Shown piece by piece: positions 37,731-49,505 of a DNA stretch of 64,000 bases (within the stretch, counting starts at the first letter, position 1; each line of letters begins with the position of its first letter). The notes under the pieces are model-generated. The model worked only from the letters and a program-made list of their open reading frames with translations, did no database searches and was not told the origin of the DNA. The DNA is from Annulohypoxylon bovei var. microspora (taxonomy: Eukaryota > Ascomycota > Sordariomycetes > Xylariales > Hypoxylaceae). A program made the position numbers and the translations under genes. Location: positions 62,001 through 126,000 of the forward strand of contig MU405244.1 in assembly GCA_022836615.1 (NCBI GenBank). The letters are read 5' to 3'.

Positions 37731-39641
37731 CTAATAGATTGCGATGGTTCTAGCATCTCCCAGTGTCTCGTCGTTCACTGCTTTGCCAAACATGATATCA
37801 TGAACATAACCATTGCCAATAACAGTGTAAGTGGGAAGAGGATCTGGCCTGTCCTCGACTTTGGTAAGCTTTTCGATAGGCCTGAGGATAAATGGTGACG
37901 GAGAACCCAACATGACGTGGACCTCGTCGCCAACATCTGTGTCTCGGGGTCCTAATCCAATCATGCCACTTTCGGTAATAATTAATCGACGTTGCCACAG
38001 GCAGACCACAATATGATATACCGTCTTTGAGGCCATAGATTGAAGCATATCATGCGATGCCAGGCTGAGGAAAGGTCCTATCATCCGAAACCAGAACCAC
38101 AGCTTTCGCAACTCGGAGTAGTCTCCCGCACCAGGTTCTCGATAGGAGAGACCTGGCTCATCAACCTCGACAGAATTATTAAGGATCGTTCTCCAAAAGA
38201 CGTCCCTGAGCGTGCCTTCTTCAGGGGGCTGCTCGGGCCAATCCTTGGCACTAAGCCCAACCATCTCTAACCACTGCCGAAAGACACCGGGCGTCTCGGA
38301 CCACTTCTCTAGTGCTTCGCATACGGTTCCAACTTTAGCAACCTTATCAACTTTGAGGGATTGTGCGAAAAGAGTCTCATCCCTCCCCAAAGCTAGCTCC
38401 GAGGGGTTTTGGCCGTGGGGCCCTGGGGCAGAAAAGGAGGACGACATTACGAGTCTGCGCTGCTCGACCATTACCCACTGCGAGGGAAGTGAGCAGAAAT
38501 ACGCATCGGGGACCCATGAAGGCAGATCCGGAGTGTTCTTTGGGTCCGAAATGCGAAACATCCTCTCCCCAAGGAGGAACTCCATCCCCGCCTGCTCCGA
38601 TATGCACTTGAAAACAGCTTCGGTGATAGCTACCCGCGGGGGACTTCCATAATTAGGCTGAAGAGGCTCGGTGGAACCCCAATCCGTGACGAGACCAAGA
38701 AGTCCGTAGAATAGGTCTCTCTTTTCGGTGGCTTGAAACGCGTAGAATTGTCTTCGCAGCTGGGACAGGGTTGTCGATTCATGCTTGGCCCATTTCTCTC
38801 GCGTAGAGACGATCGGGTCGACTTGTTCCTGAATAACTAGGAGAGGATCAAAGCCTAGTGCCCGCAGTGTCATCCGGTGTGACTTGCAACAAGTCGCGGC
38901 ATGCGTGTTGAGCATTCCTACGGCCCCTAGGAGCGTCTGATAGGGCAACTACTCGGAGGCGTAGAGGAACGTGACAGTACTAGGCAGGACTAACTCCTGG
39001 ATGACCCAGATACGCCTCCACCACGGGAGGTCCAGAAGCTGCCCTAGAGCCGCGAAGTGGTCTTCGTACTTCTTCGTGATATCTGTTCGCTGGCCCCTGA
39101 CTGTTGAGAAGCATGGGAGATCTGGCAAGTGCCTGTCCGAAGCCAACAGGCCCAGCAATTCGATAGCGCGGACAGCTGACACAGATTGCACGTCTGGATC
39201 AGCTTTTTCAGCGCTCTCTCCTAGCCAGATGACGCAGTTTGTACAGCCCCTGTATATGTCTCCCATCATCCCAACTTGGTGAGACTTCTCGTCGTTGTCG
39301 TCCTGGTTGATACATATGGCATCGATCCATACCACGCGAGGGGTCGAGGGCTTTCGGAGACGGCGCATAGCCAGCCACAGATTGTCCGTGACTTCGATGT
39401 TGTGGTCGTCAAGACGGATAGACTTCTTGTTCTGTCGGTCGCCCCATACATAGGAGAGTGCCTCGTACGTCTGTGATCCATCGAATGGCACGATATTGAT
39501 GCTACAGTTGATCTCGTCGGACCAGATACCGGGCTTCAATGTGACAAGTCGAATATGCGGGTGTTCTGGGTCGAGGGTAGAATACAGATCCCCTGATTTT
39601 TTATCATTGATTTGCTGATCTTGGATAGAAGCCATGATCAT
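37731..39641 (-). pseudogene. HET-domain (heterokaryon incompatibility) gene interrupted by an in-frame TAG
   Basis: HET proteins trigger incompatibility or cell death after non-self recognition. One frame of 637 codons runs from 39641 to 37731 with a single internal TAG at 38949-38951 (codon 231). The part before it holds the HET core: YEALSYVWG (59-67), WIDAICINQ (105-113), CVIWLGE (136-142) and WWRRIWVIQE (207-216). The 404 sense codons after it look like a normal HET C-terminal region (GYVHDIMFGKA near the end), so this is one gene, not two. Possible explanations are a nonsense allele, a sequence error, readthrough, or an intron. A 54-nt in-phase intron (donor GTACTG, acceptor CTCCTAG) would remove the stop, but its donor is poor and it lacks a branch site. 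If the stop is real, translation gives a 230-residue protein that keeps most of the HET domain. Confidence 0.8.
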
Positions 39642-42373
39642 GAAACCACTATTGTTGAGGAAATCGAGAAATAGAAGGATAAACTAGAGGAATGGGGGCA
39701 GTTCGTATGTGTAAAGTGATTGTATGATAATTATTCCCCTCATAGTCTACCTAAAGAAGGGGACGATACCCCCTTTTATGCCGACATAACGCTCTAGAGC
39801 ATACCTCATGGTCAGTACTTTCACCCTCCAGGAATGGCCATCAAAAGAGGCAACTTGCGGCTCCGGTTACGTTACTGGTTCGTGTCCCTCTATTTTGATG
39901 GCTTAACTTGAACGACTCCTCATAACTAATAGGTTAATTCAAAGGACAGAGAGAAACGTTTCATAGTGGCAACAAGCACCTATTCAAGCTTCAGGGGACA
40001 ATAAGACGATAAAGATGCCGGATTTCCGAAAGATGGCTGTCTGACCGAGCTCAAGCGGTGTGGTTGAGCCTCAAAACTCAGAGAATCTGGATAGTGGTAT
40101 CTATCAAGTTGAGGGCGGTGCAGACAATCCCTCTACCCCCTATGCGTATCTGCCTAAATGTTACGTCAAGTTGAGTCCACCATTGGCTCTAATGCTCTCA
40201 CTGTCTTGTCGCCATGGTCAATAACCTTGTCATTATAGTCATATCTCAACGGAATCCTCCAGAGGTACGAAAATCTTTGTATAGATCACTCTTAAGGGTA
40301 AATCCACAACAACCTTTTAGGTTCAGACAGGAGCTGTGGGGGGGTTATTAAGTGTTAGCATCACGGTCAATGAATATTATCTTTGCAAAAATGACTAGCA
40401 ATTACCGCCATTGCTGTATTTAAGCACCTAGAGAAATCTATCAAAGACATATTCAAAGCTGAAGTATATCTAGGTGCTAGTCTATTTCTTATCTATTTGA
40501 GTAATAGTCTTGACTTTTATTGTATTTGATAAATATATATGTATTATTAAACCATCGCCTAGGTTAACTATGTCATTTGAAAGCAAGATAGTCTCACGTA
40601 AGAATTATAAAGAAGCATGTTTAAATCCAAGTAAACGTTTAATCAAATCATGATATACCACTTGGATTGGTGAGTCTTCTTGTTTGGTACTTCCAATTAC
40701 AGTCCTTGACTGAAACTCCCTGGTCCTTCAAGGACATATAAGGACATAAATATATTTATAGCATAGGTACCCAAGTAAGCTCTTCCACGTAAGTAACTCG
40801 GCGGCGGTGTGACGACTAAAAGTAACCCATCCAAGCAACCATAATTGTTGGCTATGGCAAAAAGGGGCATCCGGGTCGTTTCGTAAAAACGGAACCCCTT
40901 AAAACCTAGAATAGCTTAAAAATCAAGGAATCTTCTTAGACAGAGCCTCTTAACCAGCTGGATTTGAAAAAGTCCTACTTAGTAGGCTAATGATGGAGTC
41001 ACTGCTGTCCTTCGTCTTGAACATAATTATAAAGAATTAGGACAAATGATTGTAGGGTATATAAAGAAATTTCTACCTAGGTACCTAACTTATAACTATG
41101 AGATATTCTCTTTCACCTGATTTACAAAGATACACAATAAACAATGTTATTTTTAGGGTCGCTATTGTATTGACGTAGATAAGCAGGTATTTCATACATA
41201 TCTTGTCAACAATGAATACTCGCCCGGTCCTCCCGATACATAGCGTACCATTGCATGCTTGCTGATACGAGCCCTACGATGAATAGCCAATTATGAAGTG
41301 ATATATTCACAACAAGCACATGAGATGAGTTTGCTTACCGAGGGTTAGCTCGCACAAAATCAGTACCAACCTTAACGACTAGCACAGTATCAAGAATGAT
41401 AAATATTATTAGCAGGTCTGCTATTGCATGAGCTTGCCTCGTATATCATTACTCATATGCCATTACATGGGGAGAGCGATGCTACATGTCAATCCTTGGG
41501 TAGCAGCCAATTTTAAGGGGCGATGACGATAATCATCTGCGAGGTTACTGTTCTAGGTTGTGTCTTAGACAAAACGGTTTCTAATAGTCATCGAGTGTAT
41601 ATGACTGCATGTACCCTCCGAGAATCGTATTTTAAGCCTCATGATAGCATAGGAACAACTGCTATTGGGCCTCGAAGCATCTCGACCTGGTCGGCCTACC
41701 AGGTAATATGTTCCATCATCCTCTCGGTATCCATTGGGCACGCAGGCGGCCTCGATCCCATGCGGCCTAACGGACAAGGTACCTATGTAGTGGCCTAAAT
41801 GAGAGATGCATATATGTTTTAGCCAATCAGAATGCATAGATCAGACTCTCTTCTACTTAATCCGGCTTGGCACAAATATGGTTAGACGGGGGAGAATATT
41901 TGAGCATAAAATATTGAAAGAGAAAGAAAGTTGGAGGTACTTGGCAGCTGCTTGGTTGTAAATATTTGAACAATTGTTGGTAATTTTGGTGCCTCTTTGT
42001 TCATTGTACCTACCAAGGTTTGAAACAATAGTTCCGTAGCAACCATCCCGTGGTTCTTTAAGGCCGTAAATTAGGTACCTCTGTAACCACTATAATACGT
42101 ACCTACCTACAGGTATGTAGTGAGACTGCCCTGAAGAACATTGAAAGCTTGTTATGGAGGACGGATCGTACAACTTTGCATTTTTAATTTTTAATTTTAG
42201 GGTTTACCTAAAAGGGTAAGGTGGCCGCAGCCACAGGTCGAGTATTCATTTATTGCTTGATAAATCGGTACTTTGTGTGTTAGATTTTACAATTCTAACC
42301 AACAAGTGTAAAAAACGTATCACTTTTACAGTTATTTATTAAGAACTACCTTGTTGATTGATTAATTAACCAT

Positions 42374-42414
42374 TGTAATAGCTGTAATAGCTGTAATAGC
42401 TGTAATAGCTGTAG
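42374..42414. repeat. 9-bp tandem repeat (TGTAATAGC)4
   Basis: Four exact copies of TGTAATAGC at 42374-42409 are followed by a partial TGTAG. It lies about 540 bp upstream of dispersed repeat copy B. Confidence 0.9.
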
Positions 42415-42950
42415 TTGTACAGCGCTGCAACAAGTATGCGAGTATGCGACCTTAGGTAGGTATATAGGTAAAATGCCAGGTGCCTAGGCCGTTTCAATGT
42501 TAGTAATCAAGCTGCGCTAGGTAAACCATTATACCTAACTTAAGTTAGCGTTACTTATTACATAAGCTTTGATTGGTTGAATCTTTGTTATCGTCTTAAT
42601 TGGGCATAGTGGCTTGGCGCCACTTGATTACTAATAAACTTACTTATCATGTCACGGGACCACCTTTAATCCATACATTGTAATCTTTCAGCCAATCAAC
42701 CAACTTACCTTTGTGCAACAATGAATATGTGGACGTGTTGAAACTGGATAGCTGAATTGAAGCATGGCAATTGCTCTTGCAAAGAACCGCATATTACAGC
42801 TAAATATTGCAACATTGTATGCATATGCGCATTAAGTAGGTAGGTAATTGTCAAAGCGACTGTAGGTACATAATTCTACAGCTAAATTTGTATATAAGTA
42901 TAAGTATTACATGTTTAAGTCGTCAATTGCCAACTCATTTTCTTACACCC

Positions 42951-43071
42951 TTAAGTACTCCCTTAACAATTTCCATATGTGGCTATATTCCTACTGCCCT
43001 ATTAGGCATAGCGTTATTCATTTTCCAAAACTCAAAACGTTTTGTTGCAAAGTTGTACGAACAGGCCTCCA
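42951..43071 (+). repeat. Dispersed repeat, copy B
   Basis: Counterpart of 797-917, in the same orientation. The match is strongest over the last 69 bp and ends at the same base. It carries C at several places where copy A has T, so it appears less decayed. It lies about 600 bp before the Ctr start codon. Confidence 0.6.
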
Positions 43072-43675
43072 CACTTGTGGTACCTGCCATCGGATCTCTC
43101 TCGATCAAAGAAAAGCAACTCAATCCCGCCGCGAGTTTCTGACGATTCTTACTTTCTTCCTCCTTCACCTCCTTCAGGTTGAAAGTTGACATAATATTTT
43201 CCGGTTGTTTGGTTTCAAATTGTTTATCGGCGCAAGGTAATACCTACGTACCCATCACACGAGGTTCGCCATCTGAATCAAGATCTCATATCTCACTCCT
43301 TTGCACGACGATCTTTACAAACATCTTGCGCGGCTTCTGTCGTTCCCTCACCTCGAACTGAACACCAAAGCAAATCAAGGAAATTTGCTCCTTTCTTAGT
43401 TCAACTTAGCATATTGCAAGATTCATCACCTGCGCGATTTCGCGATCGTGCACCCGTCGTGGTCAACAGACCTGTTGCACAAATAATCACTTACCCTCCC
43501 CCGTTCAACATATAACAATCACGACTACGCTTCATCCCTTCGTAAACTTTCGAGTCACTATCAGACACCTACTTCCACGCAACCTTGCACAATAATAGTT
43601 TTTCAGTGCACTTCTCACCACAACTAATTCATCCAACTTTTACGAATACGTGGATAGAATCGAACCATCGCAATC

Positions 43676-44301
43676 ATGACAGCGACACGTCACGAGATGG
43701 ATATGGGCGACATGGGTGGTATGGACATGCCGCACTCGACCGTGATGCATATGGTCTTTCAGAACAGCAAGACTACATCTCTCTACTCCGACTCCTGGAC
43801 TCCGAGCACCGCAAGTGCCTACGCTGGAACGATCATCTTCTTGATCATCTTGGGTGTTGTGTTTCGACTGCTGCTTGCCGGTAAGGCACTTGCAGAGGAA
43901 CGATGGTTAGATTCCGAGATGAAGCGAAGATATGTCGTCGTACAGGGCAAACTCCCAGTCGTGGAGCAGGTATCCACTGACAGCCTTAGCAAGAAGATGA
44001 CACTTACCGAGAACGGCGTTGAGGAGGAAGTTGTGGTAGTTCAGAAGAAGAAAAGCCACCTTCGTCCCTGGCGCATGTCAGTCGACCCCCTGCGAGCAGT
44101 CCTGGACACTTGCATCGCCGTCGTCAGTTACCTTCTGTAAGTCAATATCATATCAACTACCTAGTTGATTGAGGCAATTTCTGACAAATACATAGCATGT
44201 TGGCAGTCATGACAATGAACATCGGCTACTTCATGGCCGTCCTCGCCGGCACGTTCGTGGGTAGCCTACTCGTCGGCCGATTCTACAGCGCCGATCATTA
44301 A
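43676..44301 (+). CDS. Ctr-family copper transporter
   Basis: This is a trimeric copper(I) channel of the plasma or vacuolar membrane. Exons are 43676-44136 and 44196-44301, with a 59-nt intron (GTAAGT donor, ATACATAG acceptor, TCTGAC branch-like site). The product is 188 residues. The N-terminus is Met-rich (MDMGDMGGMDMPH, residues 8-20), a copper-capturing motif outside the membrane or in the lumen. TM1 is about residues 48-69. A cytoplasmic loop of about 70 residues, rich in Val and Lys, follows. TM2 carries the MxxxM copper motif (MLAVM, 155-159) and TM3 the GxxxG packing motif (GTFVG, 172-176). The intron cuts TM2 just before the MxxxM motif, so unspliced mRNA would stop at residue 154 and give a non-functional product. 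Length and motifs are complete. Which fungal Ctr subtype it is cannot be decided here. Confidence 0.9.
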
Positions 44302-47300
44302 AGCGCGCGATCTCACGGAACAAGGAATAATTGCCGGGTCTCGAGTTGCCAAGGCAACATACATTAATTTCTCATCTACGAAATGACGGCACGAGTATGA
44401 GTTGCGGTTTGCGGTTTGCGAGCTTTAAGGACGGCATGCATTCGGTTGTTCTAGGCTGTTGATATCAGCCTGTAAGGGGAAAGGGAGGGGCACCCTTCAT
44501 ATACCATCATTGTAGTTCAGAGCACGGCGTTTAGGAGGGCAGCACGCAAGCCCATTTGCATTTGCTAGGTATTCAAACGAGATAATAAGAACTTTCGCTG
44601 ACTTCATAAAGAGTTAATTGTGATATCCCGTTTATCTAATGAGCCAGTTAGAGTGTATGGAATCTAGAAGGCAGGGAGTTGCGATTATGTAGTTTGCAGA
44701 AACCCCCTCAAACCCGCTCATCGAATCGGGGAAGAAGGCCCCTGTCGTCCCCCCACGTTTCCTCCGCATATGGCTATTGCCCTTCGGGACCCCAGTTCCT
44801 GTTTCCGGAGTTTCGGGTCCGAGACTCGGTCGAGAACTCCTCACACGCGTCCGATTAACTACATGTTACCCTGTGTCCCATCAATTATGTTTCCCACAGC
44901 AGGAAGGTTCCAATATCTAACTGTCTAGATGGTAGGTTAGACTCTATTACGAAAGCGCTGTTTTCATCGAAAAACTACTCCTCGATATTCAATCTCAACA
45001 CTACTTCGTTATAGCAGAGGCAATGAAAGATCTAAGATACACGCAGGCTAATAACATAAGATGCGTTGTTCATTGAATCTCAAGTTAACGACGAAGCAGA
45101 AGAAACGTGTGAAGTTAAAAGGGAGCAGATCCGCTTGGTTCTCTTAGAAAGACCTTTGGAGAGTATGGCTAGAGTCGTCGTTATCTATATCCCCTATTGA
45201 TATGTGTATTCCTGACCAAAAAGGTAGGTAAGATGAGGCTAGAATTCCCGGTCATTCACTTTCAGCCCAGGATATGATCATTAGTCTAGTACTCAGTATC
45301 GAGTCTACGTATTTAGTTAAGCTATATTATTAGGTATAATGTTTCCGAGTTCACCGTGGTGAGCTTAAAGATGGAATTCAAGTGGAATATCTAGAGAACG
45401 CTTAGTCGCCCCGCCCCTTTTCTGGGTTGATGTCATTCTAAATATCCCTACTATATTAGGATATGTTGTCACTATGAGAAATCAATACTACTTAAGTTTT
45501 TTAGCCTCTCTTTTCAATATTGATGATGTGCTAGAGACTTGATCCATCGCGACTGAAGAGCAAGGGGTACTCAGGCTAGGACTTAGACATGAATCAACGG
45601 ATCATATTCATGGCGCCATAGAAAAACGATGATATAACTCCGATGCTAGGTGATAGTCATATATACTGAGTTTAACAAGTCTAGTGTTGCGAGTTACTTT
45701 CTTAGTAGTGCTTTGACCCCTATCTTGAGTTAGGATTGTTGATAATCGGTCGGCGCTCAAACTGAATGGCTATCATAAAAACTCTTAATCATCAATAGCT
45801 AGATAATTTAATTTCCAGAGTAATTAGTCGAGGGGAAAGAGACAAGTCCATCGTGTACAAGGCCGCATGGTTTATAAAATTTATCTACGGCCTAGGTTGT
45901 TATGTTCCCTGAAGATAACATTCTTCCTCGTTAGTATCTAAGCGCCGAGAAGTTCGAATAGGCTTCAGCTTGGCTACTATCGTATAAGACGATAGTTAGC
46001 TATATAACAAGTATGGTAATAAATTAAAAGACGAGGGTAGACCTGGGAGAGCTACTGATAAGTGTATTCCATAATACGCGGTATTTCTCGTACGAAGAAC
46101 AGCCAATACGAAGTTGTCCTACCTAGCTCGGCAGACACAAGATCAATTCTGCCCCTAATTGTCCAGCAACTCGAGCTTCTGTTACAATGACGACATCGTC
46201 ATATATAAAAGCAAAGTTGGTATTTTACGCCACGCAGGCCACGTCCAACCCATTCAACTGAGGAGTACCCTAGTTATCGAGATGGACTTCTGGGTAGTCC
46301 ACTCAATGACCTACCTATATACACCCACAGCGAACGTCAAGCCCGTGGAAAGACGTTAACAACCGCATAGCATTATCCTTAGCTTCCAAAACCAACACCC
46401 CCCAGATCGAATCCATAAACGGCCAAACCGAGGCCAAGACAAAAAATAATAATTCAGAATGCGAGCCGTAACAAACACCCCTGTCGGTGAAGAACGCCCA
46501 GAAGCCAAGGAGCAGCCACCGCGTACGGCGTAGCAGGAATTTCTGACAAAGTTTGCTTTTGCCCTCTGTCGACCTATGTACATAACTGATATCGGAGTTA
46601 AAATTCTAGATAAAAACGTGAGGAACGCTTCTCGACTAGCCCGATTAGGGGAAGACGGACATGGACTTACACACGAGTTACACAAGCTCCAACGGCTTGC
46701 CCTATACGGACTTTCGACCAATTAGCGTGACCCCTTTTCCTTCAAACTTTCAGATACATACCTACATAACTCTAACAACTAGAAATGGTAAGAGAGAAAG
46801 GAACACAGCTAGGTAGAAGCAAGCCGAATAGAATCTAGCTCTAAGTACCTACATTGAAGAGTAGTAGTATAACGGCCAACAGGAAGGTGCTCATTGCGAA
46901 GAAGGACGGACGGTATCCCCAAAGCAACGGAACGCGAAGCAACAGTTAAACCAGGTGACCCCTTATATATCCCGTGTGAGCGTAGAACGGCCGAGCCATT
47001 ACTACGACTTACCACCTCAAGCCGCCACGCACCCGCGAACGCGAGAGGTATAAGACAAGACCAGGTCCAATTGCTTTGCAAGCGTGATATTTGAGAATGG
47101 AATGTATACGACGTGTGCCGTCTCATGGTATTCCTTCCAAGTAACACATGTAATTTGAAGACGCGTATTGTGAGTAACGAATCCTTGAGATTCCTGATTT
47201 CTAAAAATATCCTCGGGAGGCTAACTGTGGAGAGAGCTATCGACGCGATCGGCACGAAACCAAAGGCAGCTCCTTCTTGCACAAACATGGAGCTATTTTA

Positions 47301-48630
47301 TGAGCATAACTTTTATATCTGCACTTATGAGAAAAATGGGAAGATCGGACGATCGTAACATGAAGCGGTTCGAAAAGAGTCAATTGCCAGATGCTAAGAT
47401 CTTGGGAATCTACGGGTTAGATGATTCCTGTCGGGGGAATAATTCCTATCATACAAATGCGCCTCTAGACGGTGTAGAGCGTCTCAACCATCCATCCACC
47501 CACCACCCCTTATCATAGCCCAATGCCTGGAGAGAATGACTTCAGATGAATGGAATGATCGGACTGAAAGTCGAAAGGCACGTGCCCAAGACTGTGCGGA
47601 TGTGGGTTAGGCGTAGATACGCGAAATAACCCTAAACTTTCAAGGATCCATTATTTCGGAGCAGGATATCTGAGCTATGTTGAGAACTGGCATTCCATCC
47701 GCAGGGATCTTTGGTTGCCAAGGACTTTAGATAATAGAATGGATTTTGAAATGTCGGCGAAGGTCCCAATGGAGTCTCATCCGCCCCAAGAATCGATCGA
47801 CCACGTCACGTAATCGGTTTCAATCCATCGGTTTCATTCATGTATTCATCAGCCATGATTCGTAAATCATGATCACCGTTTCCTGGTACCTAAAGAACGA
47901 TCGATCCGGGTTGAGAACTGATTATGGCTTTACTTTGGAACTCTGGTATCCATCTGAATCTTTTGGATAACTTGCGACCTCGTTAATGTCGATATCATCA
48001 AAAGTGATTACCACCCTCTATTTTCCTGTGCCGAGGGGCTTGGGCATATGAATGTTGCTTTGAAAACCCAGATACGTCAACGTAAAGCGTGTTGATGTAA
48101 ACCACATTTACATCTTATCCCGGCATCGAAGGTTGATGTTGGAGGCACGATAGAGCGAAAAGGTTCCGAGATATATTTTTCAAAGTTAGTTAGACTGTGT
48201 GCGGGGGAACCCACGTCGCTGAGTTCTATCGCCGGTTAGAAGATTGAATTTGGCGAAAGCGCCGGCGAGGCGAGAAGTCGAGTTCCCAACCAGACCAGGC
48301 CTTAGTTCGTTCTTTGGAATGAAACGATGAAAACGAGAATTAATAGACGGCAAATCGGGCGGGGAGGCCACATCGCCAGATCACCATCTTGACTAGCGAT
48401 AGGTATTTTAACTGGAAAGAGGGAAAAAACGAGGATGGGAACGAATATGGTCGTATTGTGCAGAGCAAAGAAAATGTAAGTCACGATGACCCAACAACGC
48501 CGGACCACCGAAGCCGAAGCCTTGCAATTATAGTGTTGTGCGGAATGCCTCGAATAAAAAGAGAACCTCATGAATGCATTAAATTCGGGGTATCAGGCGC
48601 AAGGCAATTTCATCGCCGAAAGGACGATGA
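44302..48630. other. Intergenic, nothing firmly recognised
   Basis: Holds a small hairpin at 45977-45995 (CTATCGT/ACGATAG). The longest frames (46356-46721 and 46809-47288, minus) overlap plus-strand frames and have no motif. A plus-strand FCYNDDIVIYKS at about 46177-46212 faintly recalls a reverse-transcriptase active site, but too little surrounds it. The right end is the 3' flank of mcm1. Confidence 0.45.
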
Positions 48631-49505
48631 TCAGGATTGGTGTGAGGTGTGTTGCGGCATGCCAGACTGTGGCGGCAGTCCAAATTGACCGCGCTGCTGG
48701 TGCTGCATATAGCTTTGATACGCCATGGCCTGTTGAGGATCCATTGGGACGTTGGGTACGTAGTTAGGAGGCATGTGCGAAGGCATTCCCGGTCGGCTTG
48801 TTTGGGGTGGCAGGTGAGAGTTGGTCGGTTCCTCAGGTGATTCGACTTGGTTAGAATCGTCGACACCATTCTCGTTGCCTTGACTAGGCTCAGGCGCGTT
48901 TAGGCAGGCCTAGACACGAGATCAGTTAGTTATCGATTGAAGCTACGTCTAAATTTTGTCGCGAAATACGAACCTGGATTAAATTCTTGCCCTCTGCCTT
49001 GGTGACCAAAGGTTGGAGCTTGGGAGTGGTAAATGTGTACACTAGACCAGTCTCCGACACAACTAGTAATAGAACTTGAGTACCTGTCAGAACAGACAGT
49101 TCGTAGGCCTAGAGGAAGATTTAGACGTTAGTACCAATTTGATATCGTCGGAAACTCAAATTGAAAACAAGTAACGCGTTTAACGCGATGACCGGAAAAC
49201 TAAGCGGCGATTGATTGTTATTGGGGATGGATGAGGTTGAGGTGTCAGCATACCTTCTTCATAATACCAGCTTTGCGCTTGGAGAAGGTGATGTGGCGAC
49301 GCGACTTATCACTAATAAATTTGATCTCGATCTTGCGACGTTCGCGACCTCCCTTCTCATCATCGTCATCATCGTCATCGGCGATGCTTGCGCGCTGGCG
49401 CTTGACGCCACGACTCTCTGCAGGACCTGGATTGCCATTGCCGACGTGTGATTCATCAAGCTCGGTTGGTGAGGTCTGATCGTGTTGGTCTGTGATGTCG
49501 GCCAT
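48631..49505 (-). CDS. mcm1: Mcm1-type MADS-box (SRF-like) transcription factor
   Basis: This is a nuclear DNA-binding protein of the SRF class, which in ascomycetes works with mating-type and other partners on CC(A/T)6GG-like sites. Exons are 49254-49505, 48974-49108 and 48631-48909. Both introns have near-ideal branch sites (TACTAACG and ACTAACTGA), and donors are GTATGC and GTTCGT. The 221-residue product has an acidic leader with a seven-Asp run just before the MADS box. The box begins at about residue 53 (GRERRKIEIKFISDKSRRHITFSKRKAGIMKK) and continues in exon 2 with AYELSVLTGTQVLLLVVSE, followed by the SAM-like TGLVYTFTTPKLQPLV. The tail is Gln/Pro/Met-rich and ends GMPQHTSHQS. Intron 1 falls inside the MADS box after IMKK. 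Length matches other fungal Mcm1 proteins, and all expected parts are present. Confidence 0.95.

Larger units (their letters stand above)
39642..43675. other. Intergenic with repeat copy B and leader of the copper transporter gene
   Basis: A+T-rich between about 40400 and 43000. It holds a 9-bp tandem at 42374-42414, dispersed repeat copy B at 42951-43071 and several CCTA/TAGG tracts. The final 500 bp, rich in C and T, should be the promoter and leader of the Ctr gene; a single TTTGCTC at 43384-43390 resembles the yeast Mac1 copper-response core, but one 7-bp match may be chance. Frames at 41523-41837 have no motif. Confidence 0.45.

Noticed and set aside
37731..38948. Treating the second half of the HET frame as a separate gene starting at TTG
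   Set aside because: It starts directly after the TAG in the same frame and continues the HET protein; a non-ATG start is not needed to explain it.
46177..46212. FCYNDDIVIYKS in the plus frame, recalling the YxDD site of reverse transcriptases
   Set aside because: Only this short stretch fits. The frame is 66 codons, no other reverse-transcriptase blocks are visible nearby, and no LTRs were found.
46809..47288. 159-codon minus-strand frame, one of the longest unassigned frames
   Set aside because: No motif, competing plus-strand frames over the same DNA, and no splice partners.
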